Shown one piece after another: positions 1-11,461 of a stretch of 64,000 nucleotides of DNA; within the stretch, counting starts at the first letter, position 1, and every line of letters begins with the position of its first letter. The DNA is from Lojkania enalia (Eukaryota > Ascomycota > Dothideomycetes > Pleosporales): contig ML986583.1 of the NCBI GenBank assembly GCA_010094045.1, positions 694,737-758,736 on the forward strand, read 5' to 3'. The notes beneath the pieces are model-generated. The model saw only the letters and a list, made by a program, of their open reading frames with translations, was not told the DNA's origin and ran no database searches. Position numbers and translations under genes: made by a program.

Positions 1-2
1 CT

Positions 3-248
3 ATCTCAACGGATTTAAATACTGCATGGACACAAGACTATGGAATATGGCCCGCGATGATTGACGGAAAGAAGTGGCGCTTCGTTGACGCACTTCGGTT
101 TGGAGCTGTAGATGGGAACAATTTGGATATTCCGGAAAACATGAAGAGCTCTTTCCTTGCCATCGGTTCTTCTACAACTATCGTGGGGGTACTCTTGCAC
201 GACAGTATGAAGGACCACGGAGAAGCTGATCAACTTAAAACTACTTGA
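3..248 (+). CDS. Possible 3' end of an unknown protein-coding gene (partial)
   Basis: A frame open from the window edge runs about 81 codons to a TGA at 246-248. The translation has a plausible coding composition (Trp, Asp and Gly spread evenly; segments such as KKWRFVDALRFGAVDG and SSTTIVGVLLHDS). A T26 tract follows at 277-302, consistent with a 3' flank. I do not recognise the family. No methionine near the edge is compelling, so if this is real it is a terminal exon whose 5' part lies outside the window. A chance open frame is a serious alternative. Confidence 0.3.
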   Translation: MSTDLNTAWTQDYGIWPAMIDGKKWRFVDALRFGAVDGNNLDIPENMKSSFLAIGSSTTIVGVLLHDSMKDHGEADQLKTT

Positions 249-1879
249 TGGCTTCAATGCTTCTACGGTCCAGAGCTTTTTTTTTTTTTTTTTTTTTTTT
301 TTAAGGGAATATCACGGTAGCCACAACGAAACGAGGCAAGACTCATCCTCCTAAATTCCGCCTCGAGAAATTGTGCTCGGGGTAGACTAGGCGAATCCCA
401 AACCCGGGCGTTCGCGGGGAGAGACGAAAGCGGGAGCTCCCACACTGGAGGACGTTGCTAGCGCAATAAAGGACCCAATTTAGGATTAGTTCAAGATGGC
501 GAAAGGGTCAGCGATCCGAAGGAGGAAGGAATGGTGGTCTAGAGCATCACCATCGTCATAGTATGACTGACTACTTCTGGCAGCCGGGGAATGTAGGGCG
601 AGGTGCACACTTAAAAGCAGTGTCAAGCCAAAACGAAGCCGTATGTCATGGAGAAGGGCAAGGACAAAAAGACTAGTGTCATCTACTCGCTTAGTATTCT
701 GGATTCCATGCATCGCACAGTCAACCAAATTGGATTTCTCTCATCACTGTGAATTGGACGTAATGGGAGCTATGTGCCTTGACTATGGAGGGTAAAAAAT
801 CAAGCTAGCACCACTCTTCTCTTTTCTATTGTGTGGGATGCTTTCGCGTGTCTTATCCATACATAATTTTTATTGGCTACTGCAAGCTTGCGGCCAAGCT
901 TTCAACGAAGATCTGTCTTCAATGTGCTGTCTAGTCAATCAGCTGATGAATGGACTCTCAGTATGCGAAGATTGGATTGAAAGAATAATTTGTGATTCTA
1001 GGTAGTGGGTCACACGATTTAACTAGTCAACGTCGCTCTAGTCGTGGCTAGGAGAATCCACGGGCCTTACTACATCTTTTTATGAATGCGATGGGGCTAG
1101 GTAAACCGAATTGAATGGGTGAGAGTTCATGAATCCATGTTCTGCAAACGACGGAATCGATGGTGTGCATCTGTAGAGTACTAGTCAGTACATCAAAACC
1201 AGTCAAATTGGTCTCAATCGACGATAGGAAAGCCTTACCGTACCTATTTAATATTCTAGCATGTGTTGAAGATCTTGTTGGTTTACAAGCTAGCTAATCC
1301 CTGATGTAGATCAAATGAGGCTCAAAGACCATTGAATCCAAACAGGCGGAATGATTCTCGACATCCCGAATACCAAGCAAATTCTCCTTTGAAGCGGAAA
1401 TTGCCAACGTCAGATGCGTAGAGCAATTCAAATTTGGCGCAGCTGGGCAATAAGCGTTTGACAGGACGTCCAACCGTGGGCCGTGGGTGTGCCGCGTGCC
1501 GAGCGCCGCATCATTCCGAAGTACTATTCGGGTCAATTCCACGGCCGAGCTGGCGCGCATTGATGTGTCGTCATCCACAACATAGAAGAACATCGCGAAC
1601 ACTCTTTCCCATCGCGCGCCCAGCTGTCTTCATCTTCTCCCGGAAAATTCTGCATTGGCTCCTCTGCAGCTCGCCATGTTGTCGTAAACTCCGTTCAGCG
1701 TATGTTTCCATCTGTAGACGTTTTTCCGGCGCGCTTGAATGCTAACCCCCGGCATGTGAAAGGGCGCTTGAGCCTCTTTTCTTGAAGATTATTGTTGCTT
1801 GAACGTCCAACAACCCCCAAACTGTGGTGTACGAAAGAGTATTGACAGAACGCGTTTGTCCTAGAAGAGGTAATACGGA
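249..1879. other. Intergenic; promoter and leader of GUT2
   Basis: No convincing coding frame on either strand. It holds a 26-base poly-T tract at 277-302. The last several hundred bases should contain the GUT2 promoter and 5' leader. No TATA box or named operator stands out. Confidence 0.6.
277..302 (+). repeat. Poly-T homopolymer (T26)
   Basis: Uninterrupted run of 26 T residues just downstream of the possible partial gene. It may be a poly(dA:dT) nucleosome-depleting tract, or on the minus strand the poly-A tail of an old retrocopy. No retroelement coding sequence lies beside it. Confidence 0.9.
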
Positions 1880-4217
1880 ATGGCTGTTCGCAGTCGTTCA
1901 AGCCGAATTTTGAGGGGACTGGCCTATGCCACTGGCGCCGGTGTCGCCGGTGGTGTAGCATTGTACATTGCGTATCGACCGCGAGATATCCCTGGATTGG
2001 AAGCTGCTACCGTCCCACCACCTACGTATGGTGAAGGAGGTGTCTTCAAGCCACCAAACTTCCCTTACATCAAGACAAGAGATGAGCAGATTGCGGATCT
2101 TAAGCGAAGTGCAGGTGTAATAACTTCGGCTGTGCAAAAGGCTAGAGGCAGGATTAATAACTGGATTGGAGGAGGTAGTGCTGCACCTACTGAAGAGAAG
2201 GCACAGGACGAGCCGTACGATCTTCTGGTCATTGGTGGCGGTGCAACAGGATCTGGTATTGCCCTGGATGCCGCGACTCGGGGACTGAAGGTTGCGCTCG
2301 TTGAACGCGATGACTTCAGTAGCGGAACTAGTAGCAAGAGCACAAAGTTGGTTCATGGCGGTGTCCGATATCTTGAAAAGGCTGTTTGGAACTTGGACTA
2401 TAATCAGTAAGATTATTATAGAGGCTGCCAATCATTGGAGCTAACCATCTTGAAAGGTACAAACTGGTCGTTGAGGCTCTCCGAGAACGCCGGTACTTTT
2501 TAGACACCGCTCCGCATCTCTCCGCATGGCTCCCTATCATGATTCCTGTCGACAAGTGGTGGAAGGCACCCTACTTCTGGGCCGGTACTAAGTTCTACGA
2601 CTTCCTAGCTGGATCTGAGAACATTGAAAGTTCGTACTTCCTGACGAAGAGCAAGGCTCTCGATGCCTTCCCGATGTTGAAGAAGGAAGGTCTTTTCGGT
2701 GCTTTGGTATACTATGGTAAGATGGCCCATCGTCTCGGTCAGGGTTGTACTGATCTTACTAGATGGTGCACATAATGACTCTCGCATGAACGTGTCCCTT
2801 GCCATGACAGCGGCGTTATACGGTGCGACTGTTGTAAGCCATTGCGAAATTACAGCATTGGAAAAGGACGCTTCTGGAAAACTCTGCGGCGCACGAGCTA
2901 AGGACTGCATCGCCGAACGTGACGGCAAACGAAGTGAGGAATTCGCCATAAAGGCCAAGGGTATTATTAATGCTACCGGGCCATTTACAGACTCTATCAG
3001 GAAGCTGGATGATCAGAACGTACAAGAGATTGTTGCTCCAAGCTCTGGTGTCCATGTCATCTTACCCGGTTTCTATAGTCCCGCGAACATGGGTCTCATC
3101 GACCCCAGCACATCCGATGGACGAGTAATCTTCTTCCTGCCATGGCAGGGTAATACGATTGCCGGCACTACCGATACTTCCTGCTCCATCACTAAGGATC
3201 CTGTTGCAGGTGAGGACGAGATTGAATGGATTCTGAAGGAAATCCGGCGTTATCTCCAACCACAGATTACCGTCAGGCGCGGCGATGTTCTCGCCGCTTG
3301 GTCTGGAATCCGTCCTCTTGTGAAAGATCCTAATGCAGCCGCAACAGAAGGTCTTGTACGCAACCACCTGGTAACAACGTCTTCTTCTGGTCTCATTACC
3401 TGCTCTGGTGGAAAATGGACCACGTACAGACAGATGGCCGAGGATACCGTGGACGAAGCAATCAAGGAATTCAACTTGCGAACGAAGGCATTGATAGACC
3501 CACCTCGCGTTAGCGGGACTGCAATCCGCGATGAAGCACCCCTCGACGGCACTTGCCAAACACATCGAGTAAAATTGATCGGCGCGCACGGTTACTCCAA
3601 GACGCTTTTCATAAATCTCATTCAGCATTACGGAATTGAAACCGAAATCGCCAAGTATCTCACACAGGCTTATGGAGATCGAGCTTGGACTGTTGCAGCA
3701 CTGTCAGCCCCAACGGAGCAACGGTTCCCGGTGCGCGGCAAACGCATTTCTGCGCTGTACCCGTTCATTGATGGTGAAGTCCGTTACTGTATCAGGCACG
3801 AGTATGCTCAAACAGCGAGCGATATCCTTGCGCGGAGAATGAGACTTGCATTCTTGAATGCTCAGGCCGCCCTTGAAGCTCTACCTGCTGTTATTGATCT
3901 CATGGCCGTGGAGCTGAAGTGGGACTCGAAACGAAAAGACCTAGAATGGAAGGAGACGGTGAAATTCCTCGGTAGCATGGGTTTGCCGAAGGGCAAACTG
4001 AGTCTGACAAGGAAAGAGGTCGAAAGTGGGAGAGTGGGCAAATATGCCGATGAGGAGTACCATCTGTATGCTCGACACGGTAAGCGCAACTCGTGAACAC
4101 TTCGGAACGCATTACTAATGTATTTTAGATAAACCAGATGAGGTGATAGATTCCGGTTCGGAGTACCCGCTAGGTCGTAACCCGGTGGTAGGAGAGCAAT
4201 CAGAGGTCAACAAATGA
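1880..4217 (+). CDS. gut2: Mitochondrial FAD-dependent glycerol-3-phosphate dehydrogenase
   Basis: Oxidises glycerol 3-phosphate to dihydroxyacetone phosphate at the inner mitochondrial membrane and passes electrons to ubiquinone. It is the second step of glycerol catabolism and half of the glycerol-phosphate shuttle. Four exons (1880-2406, 2457-2716, 2763-4079, 4129-4217) give 730 residues, normal for the family. Visible are a basic N-terminus with a hydrophobic segment at about 13-32 (targeting and membrane anchor), the dinucleotide-binding GGGATGSG at 119-126, the family signature [16 protein letters not shown], and a [10 protein letters not shown] block created by removing intron 2. Introns are 50, 46 and 49 bases, and intron 3 has an ACTAAT branch. 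The start is the first ATG giving a targeting sequence. The short last exon is inferred from a good acceptor at 4128 and frame continuity. No obvious EF-hand. Confidence 0.95.
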
Positions 4218-5258
4218 AGGCCAAAATTTTAACATGATACGTTGCATTTGATCTTTGTATCTATGGCGTGTTTGAGGTGGAAATTAGAATCATAGGCGCG
4301 ATATTTTAATTTGATAACCTGCCTACTACGAGGGCGTTTGCCATTGCTTGTACTTACATATTTTTCCACGCCCCTCGCAGGTTTGTTCATCAGGCTCGTG
4401 CGCTGCAGAATGTTTACACTTACCAAAACCGGTTTCAAAATTGCGAAATTCCCTCCAACGGCGATGAGTAGTTGCAAATCCTTACTCATCTCATGCCTAA
4501 CATAGCAACCGCAACGCTGAAGTTTATTTCTTTCGCCTCATGAGACCTGGGCTGCGTACCTGCATGTGATCTGCGCCGGACTACCGCCCACGTCTCAGAC
4601 ATCGCACGGCCACACGATGCGCAGAGATCCGAAGTACTTTTGCATGCCCCAGCTCAGCTCTCACGACGTTCTGCCTGCTTTGGCAACCGCGTAATCGTAA
4701 CTTCAAACAGGAATTTTCCTCGCTTCGGCGCCTAAACGATCGGATCACACTCCATCTCACATCATTCGCGTCAGCTCGGTCCCAGATTTGTACTACCGCA
4801 CTCCTCGTGATGTCAAACGAGGATTGTTGCGGGAGCCGCAATTATTACTGCATATAATCGCCAGCATATGCGACCCATAGACCCATGAGCGCTTTTCGGA
4901 TGGACTAGCCCGGTTCGGGCAACCCGCATAGTGGAGGCGATATGGAAATGTTAATTGATGCTTAGTGTGAATGCTGGGAACATAGAATAGATTACGGATG
5001 GAATTGAGACCCTGGCAACTGGCCTAGTATTGAGGCGAGAGGTTTAGTGCTGAGAGGGGTGTAGAGCAGGGAGGTATGGGGCTTAAGGCAGCGTGAACTG
5101 CTGCTTCGTTTCCGATTCGAGGGAAGTCTGGGGGAGTGTTGCGAGTGATGATGGATGGGCGATCTGGCGTGTCGGCGAGCTAGGCTGGTTTAGGTACGTG
5201 GGGTGAGTGCTAAACTGCACGAACATTAGGCTCCTACCAACTACAACACCACCCCGCT
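4218..5258. other. Intergenic between gut2 and the RUS-family gene
   Basis: No supported gene. It contains the GUT2 3' flank and the promoter of the next gene. No distinctive motif recognised. Confidence 0.6.
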
Positions 5259-7496
5259 ATGGCGTCGACGAAGTTGGAGATTGTGGAGCGTGATGAGGCG
5301 GGCGTTGTCACAGCATCCTACGTTGAATCCAAGAGCGAGAAGAGGAGCGGAGGAAGCCGTGTTGATGTCATTGTTAGTGTCCTAATCTTCCCTAACTCCA
5401 AAACAAACTACTACCTGTATGCGGATATGCTGACGATGGGGATAGCTCCCAGCCCAGACGAAGAGTTATGCACAACAGCTCCTCGATGTTTTCCTTCCGG
5501 CTGGTTATCCGCAGAGCGTTACTGAAGACTACATACAGTCTGTGCTCCCTCTTCTCTAATTGGCTCGGAGATCCGCACATCAAAACTGTTCATTTCTAAT
5601 ATCTCGATTGATTAACAGGTACCAAATCTATGTCAGTAACGCTTCCGCATATGACGATGAGCTGAGGGACTGATGATAGGCAAATGCAGGACTCGCTCCA
5701 AGCCTTCTCTTCCTCAATTGCCGGACTATTGTCCTCACGAGCAGTCCTCGAAGGTATCTCCAATATCTCTGTTAAAACTTGCCCGCTCGTCCATATATTC
5801 CCTTTTTATTCCCCAATGACTATTCATCTCACCCAATCCGTGGCCTCGGGCCCCTCCCCGTTTTGCATCATTCTATTAGCCATGTAACCCCGTGCTGGAT
5901 CGTACTACCACTAAATTAATTAATTCACGCATTGTCTCTCCATAATATCCTCCGATTGCAGTATAGCCCAGGGGACTGATAGCGAAGCAGGCGTCGGTGT
6001 CGGAGACGCAATGGCATCCCCCACAGCCGCGCTACTGCTGTCCGTCTTGCAGGAGTCCATGGGCCGCATAGCAACAATTTTGTTCGCGCACAAGCTCGGT
6101 ACCTCGTTAGAACCTGAGTGCAAAATGTATCGGCTCGCGGCCGACATATTCAATGACATGGCTATGGTCCTGGACTGCCTATCCCCTGCATTCCCCAGGA
6201 CAGTCAGAGTGGCTGTGTTGTCGTTTTCAAGTGTTCTTCGATCGCTTTGCGGAGTTTGTGCTGGGAGCTCGAAAGCCAGCTTGTCCGCGCATTTTGCAAA
6301 GCGCGGGAATTTGGGCGAGTTGAATGCGGTAAGTGTGTTCCCGCTAGCTACCATCCTATATCCAATGACATGAGCTGGGGATCTCGATTCGCTACAACAT
6401 AGTCCGATGTGAGAAGACGAAAGTTTTGAGGGGGGTCAGGGCGTTCATGTGCATGAACGGCGCATATTATTGAAAGGTTGGATGAAAACCATTTTGATGA
6501 GATGCCATATTAACAATCGGGTCATTTATGAACCTAACACGTGTTTGATATCAACACGATAAGCTTAACGCTGATCTTATTTGCAGAAGGACTCCAGCCA
6601 AGAGACCGTCATATCACTTCTCGGAATGCTGGTATGTATGCCTCCCTCTCCAAACATCCCTATTATTGCGGTGATAAACCGAGCCCATTCGGAGGTCGAG
6701 TCCGAGGCCCCCGTTGTCGTTCCTGTGGAATAGGCTGATGACCGCTTACACATAGACCGGAAGCGTAGTCGTTTCCTGGGTATCCTCACCATTGGCGACA
6801 TGGATTACCTTGATAACCCTACTGTCCGTACACCTCTTGACAAACTATTTCGCCGTAACATCCGTCAGCCTACGCACGTTAAATCGCCAAAGAGCCAACA
6901 TCGTGCTCAGCCATGTCCTGCAATCCGGTGCGGTACTCCGGCCCCAACAAGTGTCCAGCCTCGAGCGGATCTTCGAGCGCGACGGAGTTTTGCGATGGGC
7001 GGCAGACGGCGACCAGATTCTCGGACGCTGTTGCATAGGCGTGACATTGAGCACACTTCTCGCCCGCATGGGGGCCAGCCGCCGTCGGACAGGATCGCGA
7101 GAGCTGCAGGACATCAAATTGTCCGAATTGATGCAAGTCTATCGAGACTGCGCTTACATATTATGGTACGATCGATCTGAAGCCTGCATTGTTTTGAAGG
7201 ATGGCGCTTCGCCGAGCGATCAGGTAACGGCATGGGCACAGGCGCTTCTGCTAGCGCATCGCGCGAGAAGACATGTAAAGGCAGCGAAAGGACCTTGGGA
7301 GCCTAATGTTGGACAGGATGACACATCCGTCTCAGCAACAGAGGGCGGGATCCTCGCTGAGCTGAGATTTACGCGCAAAGAAGCATCAAAAATGTTTGAT
7401 GCGCACGCCGGTCGACTCAGAGAGGCCGGATGGGATCTCGAGATCGCAGCATTGGAGACAAAAACTGGGACCAGGGTCGAAATTGAAAGCTATTAA
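5259..7496 (+). CDS. RUS family (DUF647) protein, RUSF1/C16orf58-like
   Basis: Member of the root-UVB-sensitive family. Plant RUS1 and RUS2 act in UV-B response and vitamin B6 homeostasis; the fungal role is not established. Seven exons: 5259-5372, 5446-5537, 5619-5631, 5690-5753, 5991-6328, 6587-6631, 6756-7496, giving 468 residues, a normal size. Diagnostic blocks are LLDVFLPAGYPQSV, the DSLQAFSS segment, MYRLAADIFND, KDSSQETVISLLGML and RTLNRQRANIVL; the C-terminus (LREAGWDLEI) also matches the family. Hydrophobic stretches (ATWITLITLLSVHLL) suggest membrane association. Exon 3 is only 13 bases and supplies YQIY between two conserved blocks. Introns 1 to 3 have weak donors (GTTAGT, GTCTGT, GTCAGT), and introns 4 and 5 are unusually long here (237 and 258 bases). 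Family call is firm; exon 1 and the microexon edges deserve transcript support. Confidence 0.9.
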
Positions 7497-7955
7497 ACGA
7501 GATATAGAGCCATTCTGGAATATTTCCAAATGAGAAAAATTAGAATAGGAAATGTTGTCATATATTTTGTGAAAAATAAATCAACGAAATAAAGCCGTGA
7601 CGTGATCGACGTTCAAATTTATGCGAGGAGCCTGTATCGGGTTTCATAAGGATCACTATCACGCATCAGACTCTGTCCGTGTCGGGTGCTTTCCAGTAAT
7701 CCACCGAACCTGGCTGCGATGAAGAAAGCGGATCCACCTGTTAGACTGTCAGACAATAAGCCCACTTATCAACGTTTCATGATTAGACAATGTACTACTT
7801 TCAGACCAGTGCTCGAACTACATGTAAGTGCTGATTTCCATCAGTATAATGAGTCAAGGCCTTTCCAGGAAGAGTTCTTGTTGCGCAGTTATCCACCAAA
7901 TTTTGTTGGGGGGGCAATGGTCTTCCGGGTTCGTGTGGGCTTTGTGTCGTGAGAC

Positions 7956-8343
7956 ATGGCAAGCTCCAGGAGGCCTGACTTTCCCCGCGATACGCGAGCC
8001 GCAAAAGGAGCAACAACGGAAGAGGATTTTGAGGCTGTCATACAACTCACCAATGCGGCTAAGCGAGTAATCTCCTTCCCGGGATTCTGGGTACGGGTTG
8101 ACCAGGTATAGTATTTCCGAGTGGGTAATCTTAAATGGGTGTTGATTTTGATGAGCACCACAACAAGCCGTCCTTTTGCAGGTACGTTCTCCAAAAAAAA
8201 ATTTTCTGCTTGCGGTTACTCGACATGGGACTTTTGTGGGGTTCTTATTATTGAAGTGGCGCCTGCAGGAGGGCGCCACGGGCAGAATAGGTGTGGTGTT
8301 GAGATCTGGGAATGCAGGATGCACGGCTAAAAAGCCTAAATAG
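7956..8343 (+). CDS. Candidate small two-exon gene, hypothetical (103 aa)
   Basis: An ATG at 7956 opens 50 codons to 8105, followed by a GTATAG donor, a 76-base intron ending in TTTTGCAG (8106-8181), and a second exon (8182-8343) that keeps the frame for 53 more codons to TAG. The product is basic. Its first exon looks amphipathic (TEEDFEAVIQLTNAAKRV) and its second has a hydrophobic stretch (GTFVGFLLLKW). I recognise no family. It lies downstream of the RUS gene on the same strand. The intron signals and composition support a gene, but a chance open frame or a fragment of a decayed larger gene remains possible. Confidence 0.35.
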
Positions 8344-11300
8344 GCCAGCCCACGAGGCAGTGAGGCGGCGTTAATCGTCGTGATATATGCATATATGGCA
8401 AGGCAATTGGACATGACACCCCAAGCGTGTCCGCTCTTGCGGTAACGATGTTGATGTTGGCAGCAGAAAAATCAAACCGAAGATTTTTTCGAAATGCAGA
8501 CGCAGCCGCTTACAATCGGCTGGTGCCACGAGGCTCAAGCTTTTAAACTCTTAGCCTTGGTGAGATATGTACCTAAATCACTTGATGGCTTCGATTCGGC
8601 CTTTAGAATATGCGTAGAACACAATAGCGCAGTCGCGGCCAACCCTATACAGGAAATCCACGGCTGCATGGTCTGCCGATGGGCTCCCTGATTGAGCACT
8701 CTCAAGCGAGCATCGTTCACGCCGGCGCGGAGTCAGCCCACGTTCACGATAGATACCGAGGAGTTTACCCAACAAGGCTGGGAAAACAGTCACGCTATCG
8801 GAAAAGGCAGGCCCCTGAGGTCGAAAAGGAACATGGTCTTGGTGTTTTCAGGCGCCTCATGCGCGAAGGCGGCGATTGAGATAGGACTAACTCATTTCGG
8901 GAGACTTCTGGAAGGCTTCTAGAAGCACGAAGCCAGAAGCTTAGCACCAGGTGCGAGTAACGCTGTGTAACGTTCAGCATCTCACAAACCCTTCTCCTTT
9001 TTCCTCGATCTGTTACTCAAAATGGCCACCGCGGAGGCTGAAAGGGTAGTAGTACTGGGGTTTAAATTAAATAATGGTGTGCGCAAATAGGAAAAGTCTA
9101 CGCATAGTCACCCGTGATGCGTGTTTGTGTTTGCCATGGCGCAGGATCCGGTTGGAGCTCGCCGGGTCAGTAAGTGGCTTGATGCGTTGTTGAGGATGAC
9201 TTTGCAGCAGAGCCAATAATTTTACCGTATCGAACCACAGCGCCAGCGGGCGCTTGACGGTCCGCAGTCTGAGGATTGGGGTGACGGGCAGAGGTCTCTT
9301 GCGCCACACCCCAATGGTAGGGCGAGGCCACCCAGGAGTCAAGCGCTGTGGCCGTGCACGGATCGCAAAAGAATTATGGAGAACGCAAAACCTTGGGCGA
9401 ATGGCAAAACAGCGGCGTAGAGGCGCTGGGTTGGAGCGGTATTGGATGGATGCCTGGTGAGTTGGTGAAGCGCCCACCATTTGCCGGTTGGCGTCACGCA
9501 AATCGCTGGGCCGGGATCTTCACAGGCGCCGCGCTGATTGTTTCCACAAGCTGCGCCTAAGGGGCGCGATGATGCCATCGATAATGAAGGTCGCTGCGAG
9601 AATGGGAGGTTGCAGGAGCGCCTTTACTGCTGTCGTTGGACTAGTGGCTTTGATGCCAATGTGCCTGGAGACGGGGACAAAGAGTAGTAGAGTGCTCGTC
9701 TTAAAAGCAGCCGGATGGTGTCGGGAGCGGCGTCTTTGAGCAGCGGCCATAGTGCTCCGTACGTACCGAGCAGTAGGCCGGTTTTGCACGGTTTTTTTGT
9801 GTTCGTTTGCGGCGCAATGGAGACTCGTGACTCCGCGGATGGGTCTGCATAGGAGCGTCATGGCGTAGGGGCGGAGGTAATTTTGAGCCCTGTCCGCGCA
9901 TGTGCCGGGGTCGGAGCGACAGTGCGGAATGGTAAATTATCATGATTATATGTACATACAGAACTAGAAGATGAACATGCAGACGCCTGCGGTGCCACCG
10001 GTGGGCGCGAACTGGCTGATTCACGGTCGTCACAGCGGCGGCGGCGACGACGACGACGACAGCAACGGCGATCTTGCGCTACTCCACGACTGAGGACTCG
10101 TCGTGCTCGTGCTTGCCGTCATGTTTGAGGAGCGTGTGTAGGTTTACTGCTCCACTAGCGGAGTAGGTAGACTCCCGTGGGACACGCCGCAACAAAGCCG
10201 CGGCGAAGCTGCGGCAGCGTGGTGGGCGTGCGCTGGTGCAAGTGTGTAAAATACATACATGGCATGTGTGCAGTGCGAGCGCGAGTGGAGATGGGGTGGG
10301 ATAGGATGGATGCTGCCGTGGAGTGGCAATAACAATCCACCCAACCGTCCGCCCAGTGTCCAGTCGTGAGCGCCGTGGGTAGGGAGCGAGCCCAGCAAAA
10401 TGCGGCGGGCAGGGTTTGGCTGGGCGTACGGGCGCTCGGGCCAGGGCTCAGCGTTTCAGCAGAAGCCAGTGGTCTTGGCGCACGACCCTTGCGCCTTCTT
10501 TGTGCGTTCGAAAGCTTCGATGGCCCGTGCGGGAAGGCGTGAGCCATGGGAACCCAGCAGTTGCCCAATCAGGCGTGCCGCCGGCCGGCCGTAAAAGCGG
10601 CAAGAGGAACGGCGCCGACCCAACGCACCTGCTGCGCACCTTCTGTGCACCTTCCCAAGCGCTTTCGTCGGTCGTGCGCCCGCCGCGCCCAGTGCTCGCT
10701 CGCTCTGACATTCCACTTACACACGACATCGCCCATCGACAACAACCGCGCTCCACTGTGGGACCGGGTCCTGCACTCCTGGCCACCGCTGACCCATCAT
10801 CGCCCTGCCCTGCCCTGCCCACGAGCCACCGAATCACGGGCCCGCGACGACCTGCCCGCCTGCCTGCGCTCCTCAAAACCACGCTGAGCCGCACTCCATC
10901 ACAGCCCGTCGTCTTGTCTCACTCTTGCTGCCCCTTCATCACAGCCCTCTATACCTTCGCCCACCCGCCACCTCGCCGCCTGCAGCCCTCTCCCTCAACA
11001 TACACACCACTGCGCCTGCACCCACACCCTCCTCGCTGCCTACTCCGCCGCCGGGCCCTCTCGCACGCCATCTGCACCCTCCCGCCGCCCTTGTAACCAC
11101 GCCTTTAATAGGGCGTGCGACCTTGTGCGCTCAGCGATCGACCTCGGAACGCTGCGTCGTCTTGTGCAGCCGCAAACTTCGACCGCCCTCGCGCGACAGC
11201 CGGAAACGGGCGCCCGGCTGCCTCCACTTGGTGCCGTCCTGTGATAACGAAACATCGATGCTGCCCTCGTTGTCAGACCGATAGCTCCACCTCCCTCCAC

Positions 11301-11461
11301 GTTATTGCTCTCGGCGTCAGGTTCGTTGTCGAACCTTGTCCCACGCCTCCGTCGTCAAGCTGGCGCTGCAACACCGTCCGCAATTCTGTTCCTGTCCTGG
11401 AATCGACGAACAGAGCACAAACTGTGCACGCAGGGCGTACAAACAGCTGTGGAGGAGCGTA
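8344..11461. other. Long GC-rich upstream region and leader of the RGS gene
   Basis: About 3.1 kb without a supported gene. From roughly 10,400 to 11,460 the plus strand becomes strongly C- and pyrimidine-rich, with short tandem CCCTG units near 10,804. This looks like the promoter and long 5' leader of the RGS gene. Several overlapping Pro/Arg-rich open frames here are explained by base composition. Confidence 0.55.

Noticed and set aside
2699..2790. A separate start within GUT2 beginning in intron 2
   Set aside because: The 5' part of that frame is intron sequence; splicing it out restores the conserved [12 protein letters not shown] block of Gut2.
7854..8414. 186-codon minus-strand open frame
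   Set aside because: No family features. It overlaps a better supported spliced plus-strand candidate.
10416..11096. 226-codon Pro/Arg/Ser-rich open frame on the plus strand
   Set aside because: Several overlapping frames in the same C-rich stretch have similar length; composition explains them and no domain is visible.
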